This document shows positions 1 to 7,072 of a DNA stretch of 15,147 nt, piece after piece. Numbering within the stretch: position 1 is the stretch's first letter; each line of letters opens with the position of its first letter. This stretch comes from Chloroflexota bacterium (GTDB lineage Bacteria > Chloroflexota > Ktedonobacteria > Ktedonobacterales > Ktedonobacteraceae). Where the stretch lies: assembly GCA_902810755.1 (NCBI GenBank), contig CADDYT010000153.1, positions 1 through 15,147 of the forward strand. The letters are read 5' to 3'. The notes below the pieces were generated by a model. It did no database searches. It was not told where the DNA came from and was given only the letters and a program-made list of their open reading frames with translations. A program made the translations under genes and the position numbers.

Positions 1-38
1 GTCCAGAAGGACAGTGAGCAGGTAGCCAGTTTTGAGGG

Positions 39-68
39 TTGACACCCTCTTCTTCCCTCTCGTATACT
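39..68 (+). promoter_or_regulatory. Sigma70-type promoter for the B12 uptake operon
   Basis: A perfect -35 hexamer TTGACA (39-44) is followed after 18 bp by TATACT (63-68), five of six matches to the -10 consensus. The expected transcription start near 75 lies just before the cobalamin riboswitch, so the whole aptamer would be in the transcript. This is a sequence match only. Confidence 0.75.
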
Positions 69-95
69 ATGTCCACGAACAGCAAGGAGCTGTCG

Positions 96-336
96 GCACC
101 GGGTGGCCTGTTCGCAATGGACAGGCAGAATAGGGAAGGCGGTGAAAACCCGCCACAGTCGCGCTACTGTAACTGGTGAGCGCCCGTCCTCGTGCAAATC
201 CGCGAAATACTGATGCGTGGATAGCGCGATAATATGCCACTGTCGAGAACTTCTGAGGAATAAGGCTTCAGGGGTTGAGATGGGAAGGTCGGACAGGCAG
301 CGTTTGTAGCCAGGAGTCAGGAGACCTGCCCGGTGC
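96..336 (+). ncRNA. Cobalamin riboswitch aptamer
   Basis: This is an adenosylcobalamin-class riboswitch (Rfam RF00174 type) controlling the B12 importer genes downstream. The closing P1 stem is a perfect 8-bp pairing of GCACCGGG (96-103) with CCCGGTGC (329-336). The conserved core is present in order: GGGAA at 133-137 followed by GGTG at 141-144, GCTACTGTAA near 163-172, the B12-box GCCACTG at 236-242, GGGAAGG at 282-288, and the 3' signature AGTCAGGAGACCTGCC at 315-330. In known members, ligand binding lowers expression of uptake genes. The 215 nt between the aptamer and btuF leave ample room for an expression platform. Confidence 0.95.
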
Positions 337-380
337 ATGGAAAGGCGACCTGTCCGGCGAAGCGATAATAGAACTTCGCC
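288..380 (+). promoter_or_regulatory. Candidate riboswitch expression platform
   Basis: GGTCGGACAGG-type sequence at 288-297 can pair with CCTGTCCGGC at 349-358 in a 10-bp helix with one G-U pair. Because 288-297 lies inside the aptamer (it begins at the last G of the conserved GGGAAGG), this helix and the folded aptamer exclude each other. A second perfect 7-bp hairpin, GGCGAAG (356-362) with CTTCGCC (374-380), follows. Neither is followed by a U-tract, so a classical intrinsic terminator is not evident; Rho- or translation-based control is possible. The pairing is seen; the switching role is inferred. Confidence 0.45.
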
Positions 381-551
381 CCGCATGTCGCCCGGCTCAC
401 GTTCCTTCGCGTCAGAGGAGCAAGCCACCGGGTCAGAAAGAGCATATCTTGCATCGTTTGCCCAACCTCTTCCTGCTCGTGTTCCTGCTTAATCTCCGTC
501 AACGCGAGGTGACACAGCGAGCGTTCAACATTACACGGAGGTTGAAGAAAC

Positions 552-1571
552 ATGCGCTCTTCTGTCATCTCTAGCCGCCCGCGCGTTTTCTCATGCTCAG
601 CAGTCTTTCTCTTGCTGCTGATGTTCTTGCTCGCGGCCTGCGGCAGTCAGAGTTCCACGTCTGGTTCGGGCGCCGCGCCAACGCCCACTGCCACGCTTGC
701 CATCACGCATGATGCCTATGGCACGCCCATCACCTTTCCTGCAAAGGCCCCACAGCGCATCGTCTCGCTCGTCCCCACCACCAGCGAAATGCTCGGCGCG
801 CTCCATCTTGACAGCCGCGTCGTCGCCGTCGACTACTACACCGACTACCCGGCTGATCTGACGAAGCTGCCGAAAGTCTCGAACGCGAACGCACAATACA
901 ACGTCGAGCAGATCGTGGCCCTGCACCCTGACCTGGTGCTTAGCTACGGTGAATCGACGAAGCAGTATGATGGGCAGCTTGCCAGCCTGGGCCTGCACGT
1001 GGTCGACCTGCCCATTGCCAACTTTGACCAGATATTGCAAGAAATGCTGACCGTTGGCCGTCTGACCTTCACCCAGGCGGCGGCGACAACGCTGGTCAAT
1101 CAGTTGCAACAGCAGATCAAGCAGATTGAAGCGACAGTAGCAGGCACGACCGCGCCGAAGGTGATGATCGAACTGGATGACAGCACGCCCGGCAAGCCCT
1201 ACGTTTTCGGCGGCGGCTCCTACGGCGACCAGCTTTTGCAGGATGCCAACGGCGTCAACATCTTCCATAGCGACACGAGTGGTGCAGGTTATCCGCAGGT
1301 GACGGACGAGGCTGTCATCAGCGATAACCCGCAGTACATCATCCTGACCGAGCCTGCGCAGTACGGCGGGGACCCATCTGCCGTCTACAAACGCCCGAAC
1401 TGGGGCAGCATCGCCGCGCTCAAACTGCACCAGGTCTACCGTATCAATACCGATCTGATCGGGCGTCCCGGCCCGCGTCTCGTCGAGGGCCTGCAATGCA
1501 TTGCCCAGCTCATTCATCCCGACAAATATTCCGGCGTCCCGTTGCCTGCTTATTGTACGGCCTCGTCGTAG
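552..1571 (+). CDS. btuF: Cobalamin ABC transporter substrate-binding lipoprotein (BtuF-like)
   Basis: This is a 339-residue solute-binding protein that captures cobalamin (corrinoid) outside the membrane and delivers it to the BtuC-type permease. Residues 1-30 form a lipoprotein signal: charged start, hydrophobic run 17-28, and lipobox LAAC with Cys30 as the lipidated residue. A Ser/Thr/Ala/Pro-rich tether (31-50) leads into a periplasmic-binding fold of the TroA/BtuF/FhuD class from about residue 55, with the typical opening motif PQRIVSLVPTTSEML (67-81). The ATG is set by GGAGG at 537-541, 10 nt upstream. The family binds B12, haem or ferric siderophores; the cobalamin assignment rests on the riboswitch upstream and not on the protein itself. 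It is first in an operon with btuC and btuD. Confidence 0.9.
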   Translation: MRSSVISSRPRVFSCSAVFLLLLMFLLAACGSQSSTSGSGAAPTPTATLAITHDAYGTPITFPAKAPQRIVSLVPTTSEMLGALHLDSRVVAVDYYTDYPADLTKLPKVSNANAQYNVEQIVALHPDLVLSYGESTKQYDGQLASLGLHVVDLPIANFDQILQEMLTVGRLTFTQAAATTLVNQLQQQIKQIEATVAGTTAPKVMIELDDSTPGKPYVFGGGSYGDQLLQDANGVNIFHSDTSGAGYPQVTDEAVISDNPQYIILTEPAQYGGDPSAVYKRPNWGSIAALKLHQVYRINTDLIGRPGPRLVEGLQCIAQLIHPDKYSGVPLPAYCTASS

Positions 1572-1587
1572 TTAATATTAAGAAAAC

Positions 1588-2703
1588 GTGAAACTCACCA
1601 TTCGCAAACCTGAACTGAATCAAGCACAGAAGCCAGTGCAGCAGCGCCGACCTGGGATGCGTAGATGGCCCGCACCGCTCATCCTGCTGCTGCTGTGCTG
1701 TCTGCTGCTCGTCGTCATCGTCGTGGCTGTCAGCTTCGGTTCGGTCACTATCCCCATTGGGACGATTGTGCGCATCCTGCTCAACGGCAGCGGGCTGTTC
1801 CATTTTGCGCGCTCGTGGGATCCGGCGGACGAACTGATTATCTGGCAGGTGCGTATGCCCGTCGTCATTGGCGCCGCGCTGGTGGGAAGCGCGCTGGCGG
1901 TGGCCGGAGTGCTTTTTCAGGGCATGCTGCGCAATCCTCTGGCCGATCCCTTCCTGATCGGCACCTCATCGGGGGCCGCTCTGGGGGCTACTATTGCCTT
2001 TGTTTTGCCGTTCGATACCGTTTTCGGCTCCTTCTTTCCCTTGACGCCTCTGCTGGCTTTCGGAGGGGCCATGCTCACCGTTTTGCTGGTCTACAGCATT
2101 GCCCGTGCGGACGGCCATACCCCTGTTGTCACGCTGCTGCTGGCGGGTGTTGTGGTCAATGCCGTGCTGATCGCCATGCAGACGCTCATTCTCACGCTCA
2201 GCCCGCACGCACAGTTTGGCATTCAGGGGCTATTCAACTGGCTTTCCGGCGGCATTGCCGTCACCAGCTGGCCGCCTGTTGTGGTTGTGGCAGTCATCAT
2301 CCTCGCAGACATAGCCTACTCGTGCAGCCTGGCGGGCGTACTCGATGCTTTCGCGCTTGGTGAAGAGGGCGCGGCACATCTGGGCTTTCACGTCGAGGGA
2401 CGCAAACTGCTCATCGTCATCGCCGGTTCGCTGCTCACCGCCGCCGCCGTCTCCATTAGCGGTCTGATCGGCTTCGTTGGCCTTGTCACGCCACACGCCA
2501 TGCGCCTGCTGCTTGGGCCGCGCCACCGTCTTTTGCTCCCGGCCTCCGCGCTGGCCGGGGCCATCTTCCTGACGCTCTCAGACCTGCTGGCGCGCGTGCT
2601 TATTGCCCCGGCCGTGCTGCCGGTGGGCATCTTCACCGCTCTCGTCGGCGCGCCCTTTTTCCTGTTCCTGCTCAGAAGCAGCAAGCGAGAATACCGATGG
2701 TAA
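1588..2703 (+). CDS. btuC: Cobalamin ABC transporter permease, FecCD family (BtuC-like)
   Basis: This membrane subunit forms the translocation channel of a type II ABC importer. The 371 residues contain about ten hydrophobic segments, the first at 29-49. FecCD hallmarks are visible: Q111 followed by RNPLADPFLIGTSSGA (115-130), the coupling region SGLIGFVGLVTPHAMR (291-306), which contacts the ATPase, and the C-terminal LPVGIFTALVGAPFFLFLL segment (344-362). The start is uncertain: GTG at 1588 lies 16 nt after btuF but has only a weak purine-rich stretch upstream; ATG at 1657 (residue 24) is an alternative that still keeps all membrane segments. The 3' end overlaps the btuD start by 7 bp, which suggests translational coupling. 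Substrate is inferred from the riboswitch. Confidence 0.9.
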   Translation: MKLTIRKPELNQAQKPVQQRRPGMRRWPAPLILLLLCCLLLVVIVVAVSFGSVTIPIGTIVRILLNGSGLFHFARSWDPADELIIWQVRMPVVIGAALVGSALAVAGVLFQGMLRNPLADPFLIGTSSGAALGATIAFVLPFDTVFGSFFPLTPLLAFGGAMLTVLLVYSIARADGHTPVVTLLLAGVVVNAVLIAMQTLILTLSPHAQFGIQGLFNWLSGGIAVTSWPPVVVVAVIILADIAYSCSLAGVLDAFALGEEGAAHLGFHVEGRKLLIVIAGSLLTAAAVSISGLIGFVGLVTPHAMRLLLGPRHRLLLPASALAGAIFLTLSDLLARVLIAPAVLPVGIFTALVGAPFFLFLLRSSKREYRW

Positions 2704-4088
2704 ACATAGGGTCACAATTCATAGCGTCAGATTCTCCTGCAGAGGCGCCCTTGCTGGCAATGCGCAATGTCACTTTTGGCTACGGGCGGCAGCCGCTGCT
2801 ATATGCGCTCAATATGCAGGTGAACACGGGCGAGATTGTTGGTTTGCTGGGGCCAAACGGCTCCGGCAAAACCACGCTGCTGCGGCTTATTAGCGGCGTT
2901 TTGCGGCCTCAATCAGGTCAAATTTTGCTGGAGGGGCGCGATCTGCAACAACTGGGACGGCGCGGCGCGGCGCAGCGCATCGCAGTGGTGCCACAGGAAC
3001 TGCACATGCCCTTTGCCTTCACCGTCGAACACATGGTCAGCCTTGGTCGCACACCCTTTACCGGCGCTTTTGGCACACTGAGCAAGCAGGATCATGAGAT
3101 TGTGTATGAAGCGATGGAGGCGGCAAGCATTGTGTCGCTTGCCGGGCGCATCTTTAACGAACTGAGCGGCGGCGAGCGGCAGCGTGTGATGATTGCTATG
3201 GCCTTTGCCCAGCAGCCGGGCCTGCTCCTGCTCGATGAGCCAACTTCTCATCTTGACATAAAATATCAGATCGAGACGCTCGAACTGGTGCAGCGGCTCA
3301 ATCGCGAGCGCGGTGTGACCGTGATTGCCGCCATGCACGACCTGAACCTTGCAGCCCGCTACTTCCCGCGCCTGCTGCTCTTCCAACGCGGCATTGTCGC
3401 CGACGCCGGGCCTGCCGAAGTGCTTGATCCCGCGCTGCTCAGCCGCGTCTACGGCATCAACGTACAGGTGGGCATCCTGCGCGGCGCTGAACACCTCAGC
3501 GTCCTGCCTCCTGGCAACGAATCCCCGGAAGCCGGAGCAGAGCAGCATACCGGCCCACGAGTTCACGTTATGGCCGGTGGTGGCTCCGGCGAATTGCTCA
3601 TGCGCGCGCTGGCCGACGCTCACATCCCCTTCGTCGCGGGCGCGCTCAACATCGGCGACAGCGACCACACCCTCGCCCTGCGCCTCGCCAGCGAAGTCAT
3701 TACCGAACAGCCCTACACCCCTATCTCACCCGCAATATTAGAGCAGGTGTACGCCAGCCTCCAGCAAGCCGCCTTGCTTGTGATCTGCCCTGCCCCCGTT
3801 GGCCCCGGCAATCTCGCGCTTCTGCAAGCAGCCGTCAACGCTGCCCAGAACGACTTGCCTGTTCTCATACTGGCGCCTGCTCAACGTGAAGCTACATCTG
3901 ATTCCATGGAAACCCCTCAAGAAATGCTTTTGCAACAAACAGGCATCCTCACCCGCGACTATACAGAAGGGCAAGGCGTACAATGTATGCGCGAACTTTT
4001 GCAAGCCGGGGCTACTGTGGTTGGTTCGGTGGGAGAAGCGGTAGAGATTATCAGTAAGATAATAATATTGGCGAGTGGAAAGCCGTAA
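2697..4088 (+). CDS. btuD: Cobalamin ABC transporter ATPase (BtuD-like) with extra C-terminal domain
   Basis: This cytoplasmic ATPase powers the importer. Of 463 residues, about 18-260 are a standard ABC domain: Walker A GPNGSGKT (52-59), Q-loop Gln100, signature LSGGERQR (156-163), Walker B LLLLDE (176-181), D-loop SHLD (184-187) and H-loop His214. Stand-alone BtuD/FecE ATPases are about 250-280 residues. Here a Pro/Glu-rich linker (271-286) leads to a further domain at about 287-463 with a Gly-rich strand-loop (HVMAGGGSGELL, 290-301), further hydrophobic strands (LLVICPAP, 360-367; LPVLILAP, 387-394) and a final VVGSVGEAVEII helix region (441-452), compatible with an alpha/beta fold. I do not recognise its function. 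The ATG overlaps the btuC stop. Substrate assignment comes from the upstream riboswitch. Confidence 0.9.
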   Translation: MVNIGSQFIASDSPAEAPLLAMRNVTFGYGRQPLLYALNMQVNTGEIVGLLGPNGSGKTTLLRLISGVLRPQSGQILLEGRDLQQLGRRGAAQRIAVVPQELHMPFAFTVEHMVSLGRTPFTGAFGTLSKQDHEIVYEAMEAASIVSLAGRIFNELSGGERQRVMIAMAFAQQPGLLLLDEPTSHLDIKYQIETLELVQRLNRERGVTVIAAMHDLNLAARYFPRLLLFQRGIVADAGPAEVLDPALLSRVYGINVQVGILRGAEHLSVLPPGNESPEAGAEQHTGPRVHVMAGGGSGELLMRALADAHIPFVAGALNIGDSDHTLALRLASEVITEQPYTPISPAILEQVYASLQQAALLVICPAPVGPGNLALLQAAVNAAQNDLPVLILAPAQREATSDSMETPQEMLLQQTGILTRDYTEGQGVQCMRELLQAGATVVGSVGEAVEIISKIIILASGKP

Positions 4089-4104
4089 AAAAGGCTCTTG
4101 GACC

Positions 4105-4228
4105 TGTCATGCTGAGCGCGCTGCTAGCAGGTGTGGCCCATCAGGAGCGCGCTGTAGACCGCTTTTGTTCGGTGCGCGCTCAACATCTGAGGCAGCAGCC
4201 TGTTCTGGTAGCCTCAGATGCTGAGCGA
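4105..4228 (+). repeat. Diverged copy of an intergenic inverted-repeat element
   Basis: The segment begins with TGTCATGCTGAGCGC (4105-4119) and ends with GCCTCAGATGCT (4211-4222); both strings recur in the same order in the element at 13924-14034. Inside, CATCTGAGGC (4184-4193) and GCCTCAGATG (4211-4220) form a perfect 10-bp stem with a 17-nt loop. It lies between the convergent btuD and the - strand gene ending at 4245, so the hairpin could also help stop transcription from either side, though no T-tract follows. Orientation is arbitrary. Confidence 0.55.
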
Positions 4229-4244
4229 TGTTACCTGCAAAATG

Positions 4245-4751
4245 CTATGCTTGTATACCACATACAAGTAAATTCCCCGTCTTTGCGTCAAATACCTCAT
4301 GACCTAAGGTAAAGGTATGTGGTGGCCCTTTGGGACTCGTTACTGAGAGGATATTTTCAAGAAACGGCCCCTTTACCACTACATAGTACACCATAGCGTT
4401 GTCTGGGAGACCAATGTATTCCCCCTTCATTTGTATACTGGCTTCCTGGCTTGTCATAAGCTGGATGCTCTCAACCTTTAGATGCGCACCTGGAGCAAGA
4501 GGACCAACGGGAAATGGGTGAGTGGATACATACCCTTGTACGTCTGCGTTGGTCAGGAGCGTTCCGTCTTTATGAGGGGAAATTGCCGACATCCCGTCAG
4601 TATAGTGAATGGCAGGATGATTGTGTATTGGCGGTGGATTGGATGGAAGGGTAGAGGCACTCGTAACTGTAAAGTGAGAGAGCGCCAAACCCAGTAAGGT
4701 TATGCTCAGTAGAAGAGCTGCGGCAATAACTGGAAACCGTTTGATAAACAT
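4245..4751 (-). CDS. Secreted or membrane-anchored protein of unknown function
   Basis: I do not recognise this 168-residue protein. Residues 7-25 are a hydrophobic helix after a Lys/Arg start (MFIKRF), either a signal peptide with a possible cut near SAS (31-33) or an N-terminal anchor. A Pro/His-rich stretch (35-50) leads into an extracytoplasmic domain of about 115 residues that looks rich in beta strands and ends with VFDAKTGNLLV (153-163), a pattern seen in many secreted beta domains. There is a single Cys near the C-terminus. The ATG follows an AAAGGG-containing purine stretch about 11 nt upstream. With the next gene upstream (4900-5745, same strand) it forms a pair of exported proteins; base composition is lower in GC than the flanks. 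Confidence 0.75.
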   Translation of the reverse strand: MFIKRFPVIAAALLLSITLLGLALSHFTVTSASTLPSNPPPIHNHPAIHYTDGMSAISPHKDGTLLTNADVQGYVSTHPFPVGPLAPGAHLKVESIQLMTSQEASIQMKGEYIGLPDNAMVYYVVVKGPFLENILSVTSPKGPPHTFTLGHEVFDAKTGNLLVCGIQA

Positions 4752-4774
4752 CGAACATCAACCCTTTCTTCCTC

Positions 4775-4853
4775 GGGAACGGTATTGTTCCCTATGGAGT
4801 AGTCTACCCAGTGACCAGAGTGACCTGTAGAGATTCGGATTAGTACTACTAAT
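4775..4853 (-). promoter_or_regulatory. Palindrome and hairpin in the leader of the 4245-4751 gene
   Basis: Between the two exported-protein genes lies a perfect 15-bp palindrome, ATTAGTA-C-TACTAAT (4839-4853), about 90 nt upstream of the 4751 start, and a 6-bp hairpin, GGGAAC (4775-4780) with GTTCCC (4787-4792), about 24 nt upstream. The palindrome has the size and symmetry of a dimeric regulator site; the hairpin would sit in the 5' leader. The rest of 4752-4899 shows nothing further. Confidence 0.35.
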
Positions 4854-4899
4854 AGTGATGCATAATTGCCTTCGATTGTGACATGAGGGAGGTAATCCA

Positions 4900-5745
4900 C
4901 TAACAAGGATTGCCTCCATTTGAAGGGAGGGTACAGGTATAGAGTACTCCTCCATAAGGATAGTGAATCGGATCGTGTCCTTGGTCCCAACCAGCCCAGG
5001 GAGGATTGTTCGGAGCACCATAGTAATCAATCTTCCCGTCAACGGTTTGGTAAGTCCACCCGGTTGAAGCACTGAGATATTCATTGTCTTCAAATAGGGC
5101 CTTTGGTGCGTTTGCTCCACCAAACCCGGCAAGCTCCTGGCCAATTTGTATTGCATTTGGAGCTATTGGGTTGCTCTTAGAGGTACCGCCAAAGCTTGTC
5201 GAATGTCCTATAATCTGAACACTCCACTGACCAGCTATGCCATTTGGGTTGATCTGAATGTCGACGACATTCCCATAATCACCGCTAGCTAAGGGGTTGG
5301 AATAATGCACATTGTACAATCCGCCATTAGGGCGAATATCTACCCAGAACCACTTCTCAGAGCCATTAACATATATGTACCCCGCTTCAACATCACACGG
5401 TGCTGGATCTCCCTGAGAGTCGGTATTACACATCTCGTTGGAGGTAAACAGCCATGCTTCGTTATCAACCGAAAAGTCTGCGCCTGAAAGATGTACAACG
5501 CTAAGAACCGTGAAGACGCCCTGAGTATTTCCAAACCAATCGTTTACTCCATAACAGTGTGTAGAAAAGCAGTCGTAGCTATTCTGAGGGATGTTTGAAG
5601 CTGCCTGTACCGCCTGTGGGCGCAAGGCAAGTAGCCCGGAAAGCAAAACCAGGATCAAACAAGATATGAGGATTAGAGGAACCTCCAGGCTGGCTACTGA
5701 TGCATTGCCTTGCAAGTATGCTCGGCTGCCATTTCCCTTGAACAT
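4900..5745 (-). CDS. Secreted protein of unknown function
   Basis: I do not recognise this 281-residue protein. It has an unusually long N-terminal region before a strong hydrophobic segment (22-42) and a signal-peptidase-like site QAVQAA (44-49). The exported part is rich in Asn, Gly, Tyr and Trp, with several short beta-strand-like stretches, paired Cys residues (Cys59/Cys64, and a pair near CNTDSQGDPAPC), and a Cys-containing C-terminus (TCTLPSNGGNPC), which suggest disulfides in an extracellular domain. No catalytic motif stands out; a beta-sandwich binding or hydrolase-like protein would fit, but this is not shown. The ATG has a GGGAG ribosome site 10 nt upstream (5756-5760). It probably precedes the 4245-4751 gene in one transcription unit, with a 148-bp gap. 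Confidence 0.8.
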   Translation of the reverse strand: MFKGNGSRAYLQGNASVASLEVPLILISCLILVLLSGLLALRPQAVQAASNIPQNSYDCFSTHCYGVNDWFGNTQGVFTVLSVVHLSGADFSVDNEAWLFTSNEMCNTDSQGDPAPCDVEAGYIYVNGSEKWFWVDIRPNGGLYNVHYSNPLASGDYGNVVDIQINPNGIAGQWSVQIIGHSTSFGGTSKSNPIAPNAIQIGQELAGFGGANAPKALFEDNEYLSASTGWTYQTVDGKIDYYGAPNNPPWAGWDQGHDPIHYPYGGVLYTCTLPSNGGNPC

Positions 5746-5953
5746 GATGCTCTAACTCCCTTCCGTAGCTGCTAAGTACTATCTACGTGATTAACATTTA
5801 AACTAACTTACAGATCTGCGCTCCGAAGTATTTCACCTATCATCAGTATAGTCTTCAAATCTGTTTTTTCCTATCAACAAACGTTGATCTTTTTGGAAGA
5901 AAGGCGACTGAGAAACAGGATATATGGATAGAAGTTCCGTTTTTCTTCTGAGA

Positions 5954-6580
5954 TCAACTCTCCCTCTCATGTTTGTTCTCTGGTAACTTCAAGCGCATCA
6001 TTTGCCGCCGCGAAATACCTAATTTCTTTGATATATTATGAACATGCGACCTGACGGTAACGGTAGCAATTGAGAGTCGCTCCGCAATTTTGGCATAACT
6101 GAGGTCATCATGCATAAGATAGAGAATATTTTTCTCAACAGGGGTCAATTGACGAAGATCAATGGAGGTGGAATCATCATTAAAAAGAACATCAAGCAGA
6201 TCAGATGCCAGATTTGGATCGAGAAAGAAGCCTTGTTTCCCTTCTTTTTGGGCGATATCTAGAATAACTCGTAGCGATTCTACTGAGGGATCTTCCAGAA
6301 GATACCCACATGCCCCTTGTTCTCGCGTAATTTTCAATAAGTCCCTATTTAGCTCTTGTGCTATAATTATGAAGTGGCCTCTGGGAAGTATGCCGATATC
6401 TGTAATCAATGACTGATGAATTATTAGGAGATCTATTGTACAGTAATCTAAATAGTTTTTAAGTCCTTTAATAGTAGAAGTTTCATAAATGTATTTAACA
6501 ATTGAGATAGAGCTAAAGAGGTCTCGTAACCTCCTACGAAAATATTCACGAGAATCAGCCAGTAAAATGTGCATTCCCAT
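5954..6580 (-). CDS. LuxR/NarL-type response regulator with degenerate receiver
   Basis: This is a 208-residue DNA-binding regulator. Residues 3-110 match a CheY-like receiver in order (MHILLADS..., ...GACGYLLED...), and 143-195 form a LuxR-type helix-turn-helix (LTPVEKNILYLMHDDLSY, then KIAERLSIATVTVRSHVHNI). The key receiver residues are replaced: the phospho-acceptor Asp position reads His55 (DLLIIHQS), the switch Thr/Ser reads Ala74 (FIIIAQE), and the conserved Lys reads Glu96 (GYLLED). It is therefore unlikely to be switched by phosphorylation. The start at 6580 is chosen because GAGG lies 10 nt upstream and the receiver begins at once; the frame stays open for 50 more codons upstream with no domain. 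No histidine kinase is nearby. It may control the two exported-protein genes (inference). Confidence 0.85.
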   Translation of the reverse strand: MGMHILLADSREYFRRRLRDLFSSISIVKYIYETSTIKGLKNYLDYCTIDLLIIHQSLITDIGILPRGHFIIIAQELNRDLLKITREQGACGYLLEDPSVESLRVILDIAQKEGKQGFFLDPNLASDLLDVLFNDDSTSIDLRQLTPVEKNILYLMHDDLSYAKIAERLSIATVTVRSHVHNISKKLGISRRQMMRLKLPENKHERES

Positions 6581-6822
6581 GCTATTATTACCTCTATTCT
6601 CTATATATTCGCTAAGAATGATGAAATACCCCTTCATTCTGCAAAAAAAGATACAACTTGTAGCCAACAGAGCTGGTGCGTAAAGTTCAGGGCAAAGCTT
6701 TCCATCCCCTTGATAGAAGTAGGTCGGCACGATGTATTGTAGACCTGCATAGTCTATATCATAGAATTATCTCATCTGTCAAGTGCTTAGGAAAAAAGAT
6801 ATGGCTCAGAAAGGGGAAATTC

Positions 6823-6903
6823 ATGCAAGAGTTGCCAGACGATGAGAGCGGGGAGCCTGTCCACACTATAAACGATCTTGCTGAATTGTGTTCCATTTTG
6901 TAG
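6823..6903 (+). CDS. Possible 26-residue acidic peptide
   Basis: A 27-codon ORF starts at ATG 6823 with AAGGGGA (6811-6817) 6 nt upstream, a good ribosome site, and stops with TAG at 6901. The peptide begins MQELPDDESGEP and ends AELCSIL with one Cys; it is acidic and has no hydrophobic signal. It sits divergently from the degenerate LuxR-type regulator, in the AT-rich island. Regulators are often paired with small peptides, but there is no modification enzyme or exporter next to it, so a role as pheromone or RiPP precursor is speculation. It could be a chance ORF. Confidence 0.3.
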   Translation: MQELPDDESGEPVHTINDLAELCSIL

Positions 6904-6948
6904 CTAATTGAAGATTTCACTATTCTCTTGAGTTTTCCCGTTTTCCAC

Positions 6949-6977
6949 TTGCGTCCGTCGTCTGATACAAGTATACT
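6949..6977 (+). promoter_or_regulatory. Promoter for the MoaD/ThiS-like gene
   Basis: TTGCGT (6949-6954) and TATACT (6972-6977) are separated by exactly 17 bp, about 95 nt upstream of the ATG at 7073. The -10 box matches five of six consensus bases and is identical to that of the B12 operon promoter. Confidence 0.6.
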
Positions 6978-7072
6978 ATGGGCAAGTCAGATAGAACACG
7001 TGTATAAAATTGTCCGGTTTTAGCTGGCAATTCTGAAGGGCAACCTTCACTGGAAGAGAGGTGCTGACAGGC

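Noticed and set aside
275..574. 99-codon + ORF in the riboswitch leader
   Set aside because: It starts inside the conserved aptamer and overlaps the btuF start in another frame; no ribosome site and no protein-like pattern.
597..1517. 306-codon - strand ORF opposite btuF
   Set aside because: Antisense shadow of a GC-rich gene; composition dominated by Arg/Gly/Asp runs and no domain.
2913..3668. 251-codon - strand ORF opposite btuD
   Set aside because: Antisense shadow of the conserved ABC ATPase.
5873..5888. 6-bp hairpin followed by CTTTTT on the + strand
   Set aside because: No + strand gene ends nearby, the stem is AT-rich and short, and in the direction of the - strand gene there is no T-tract.
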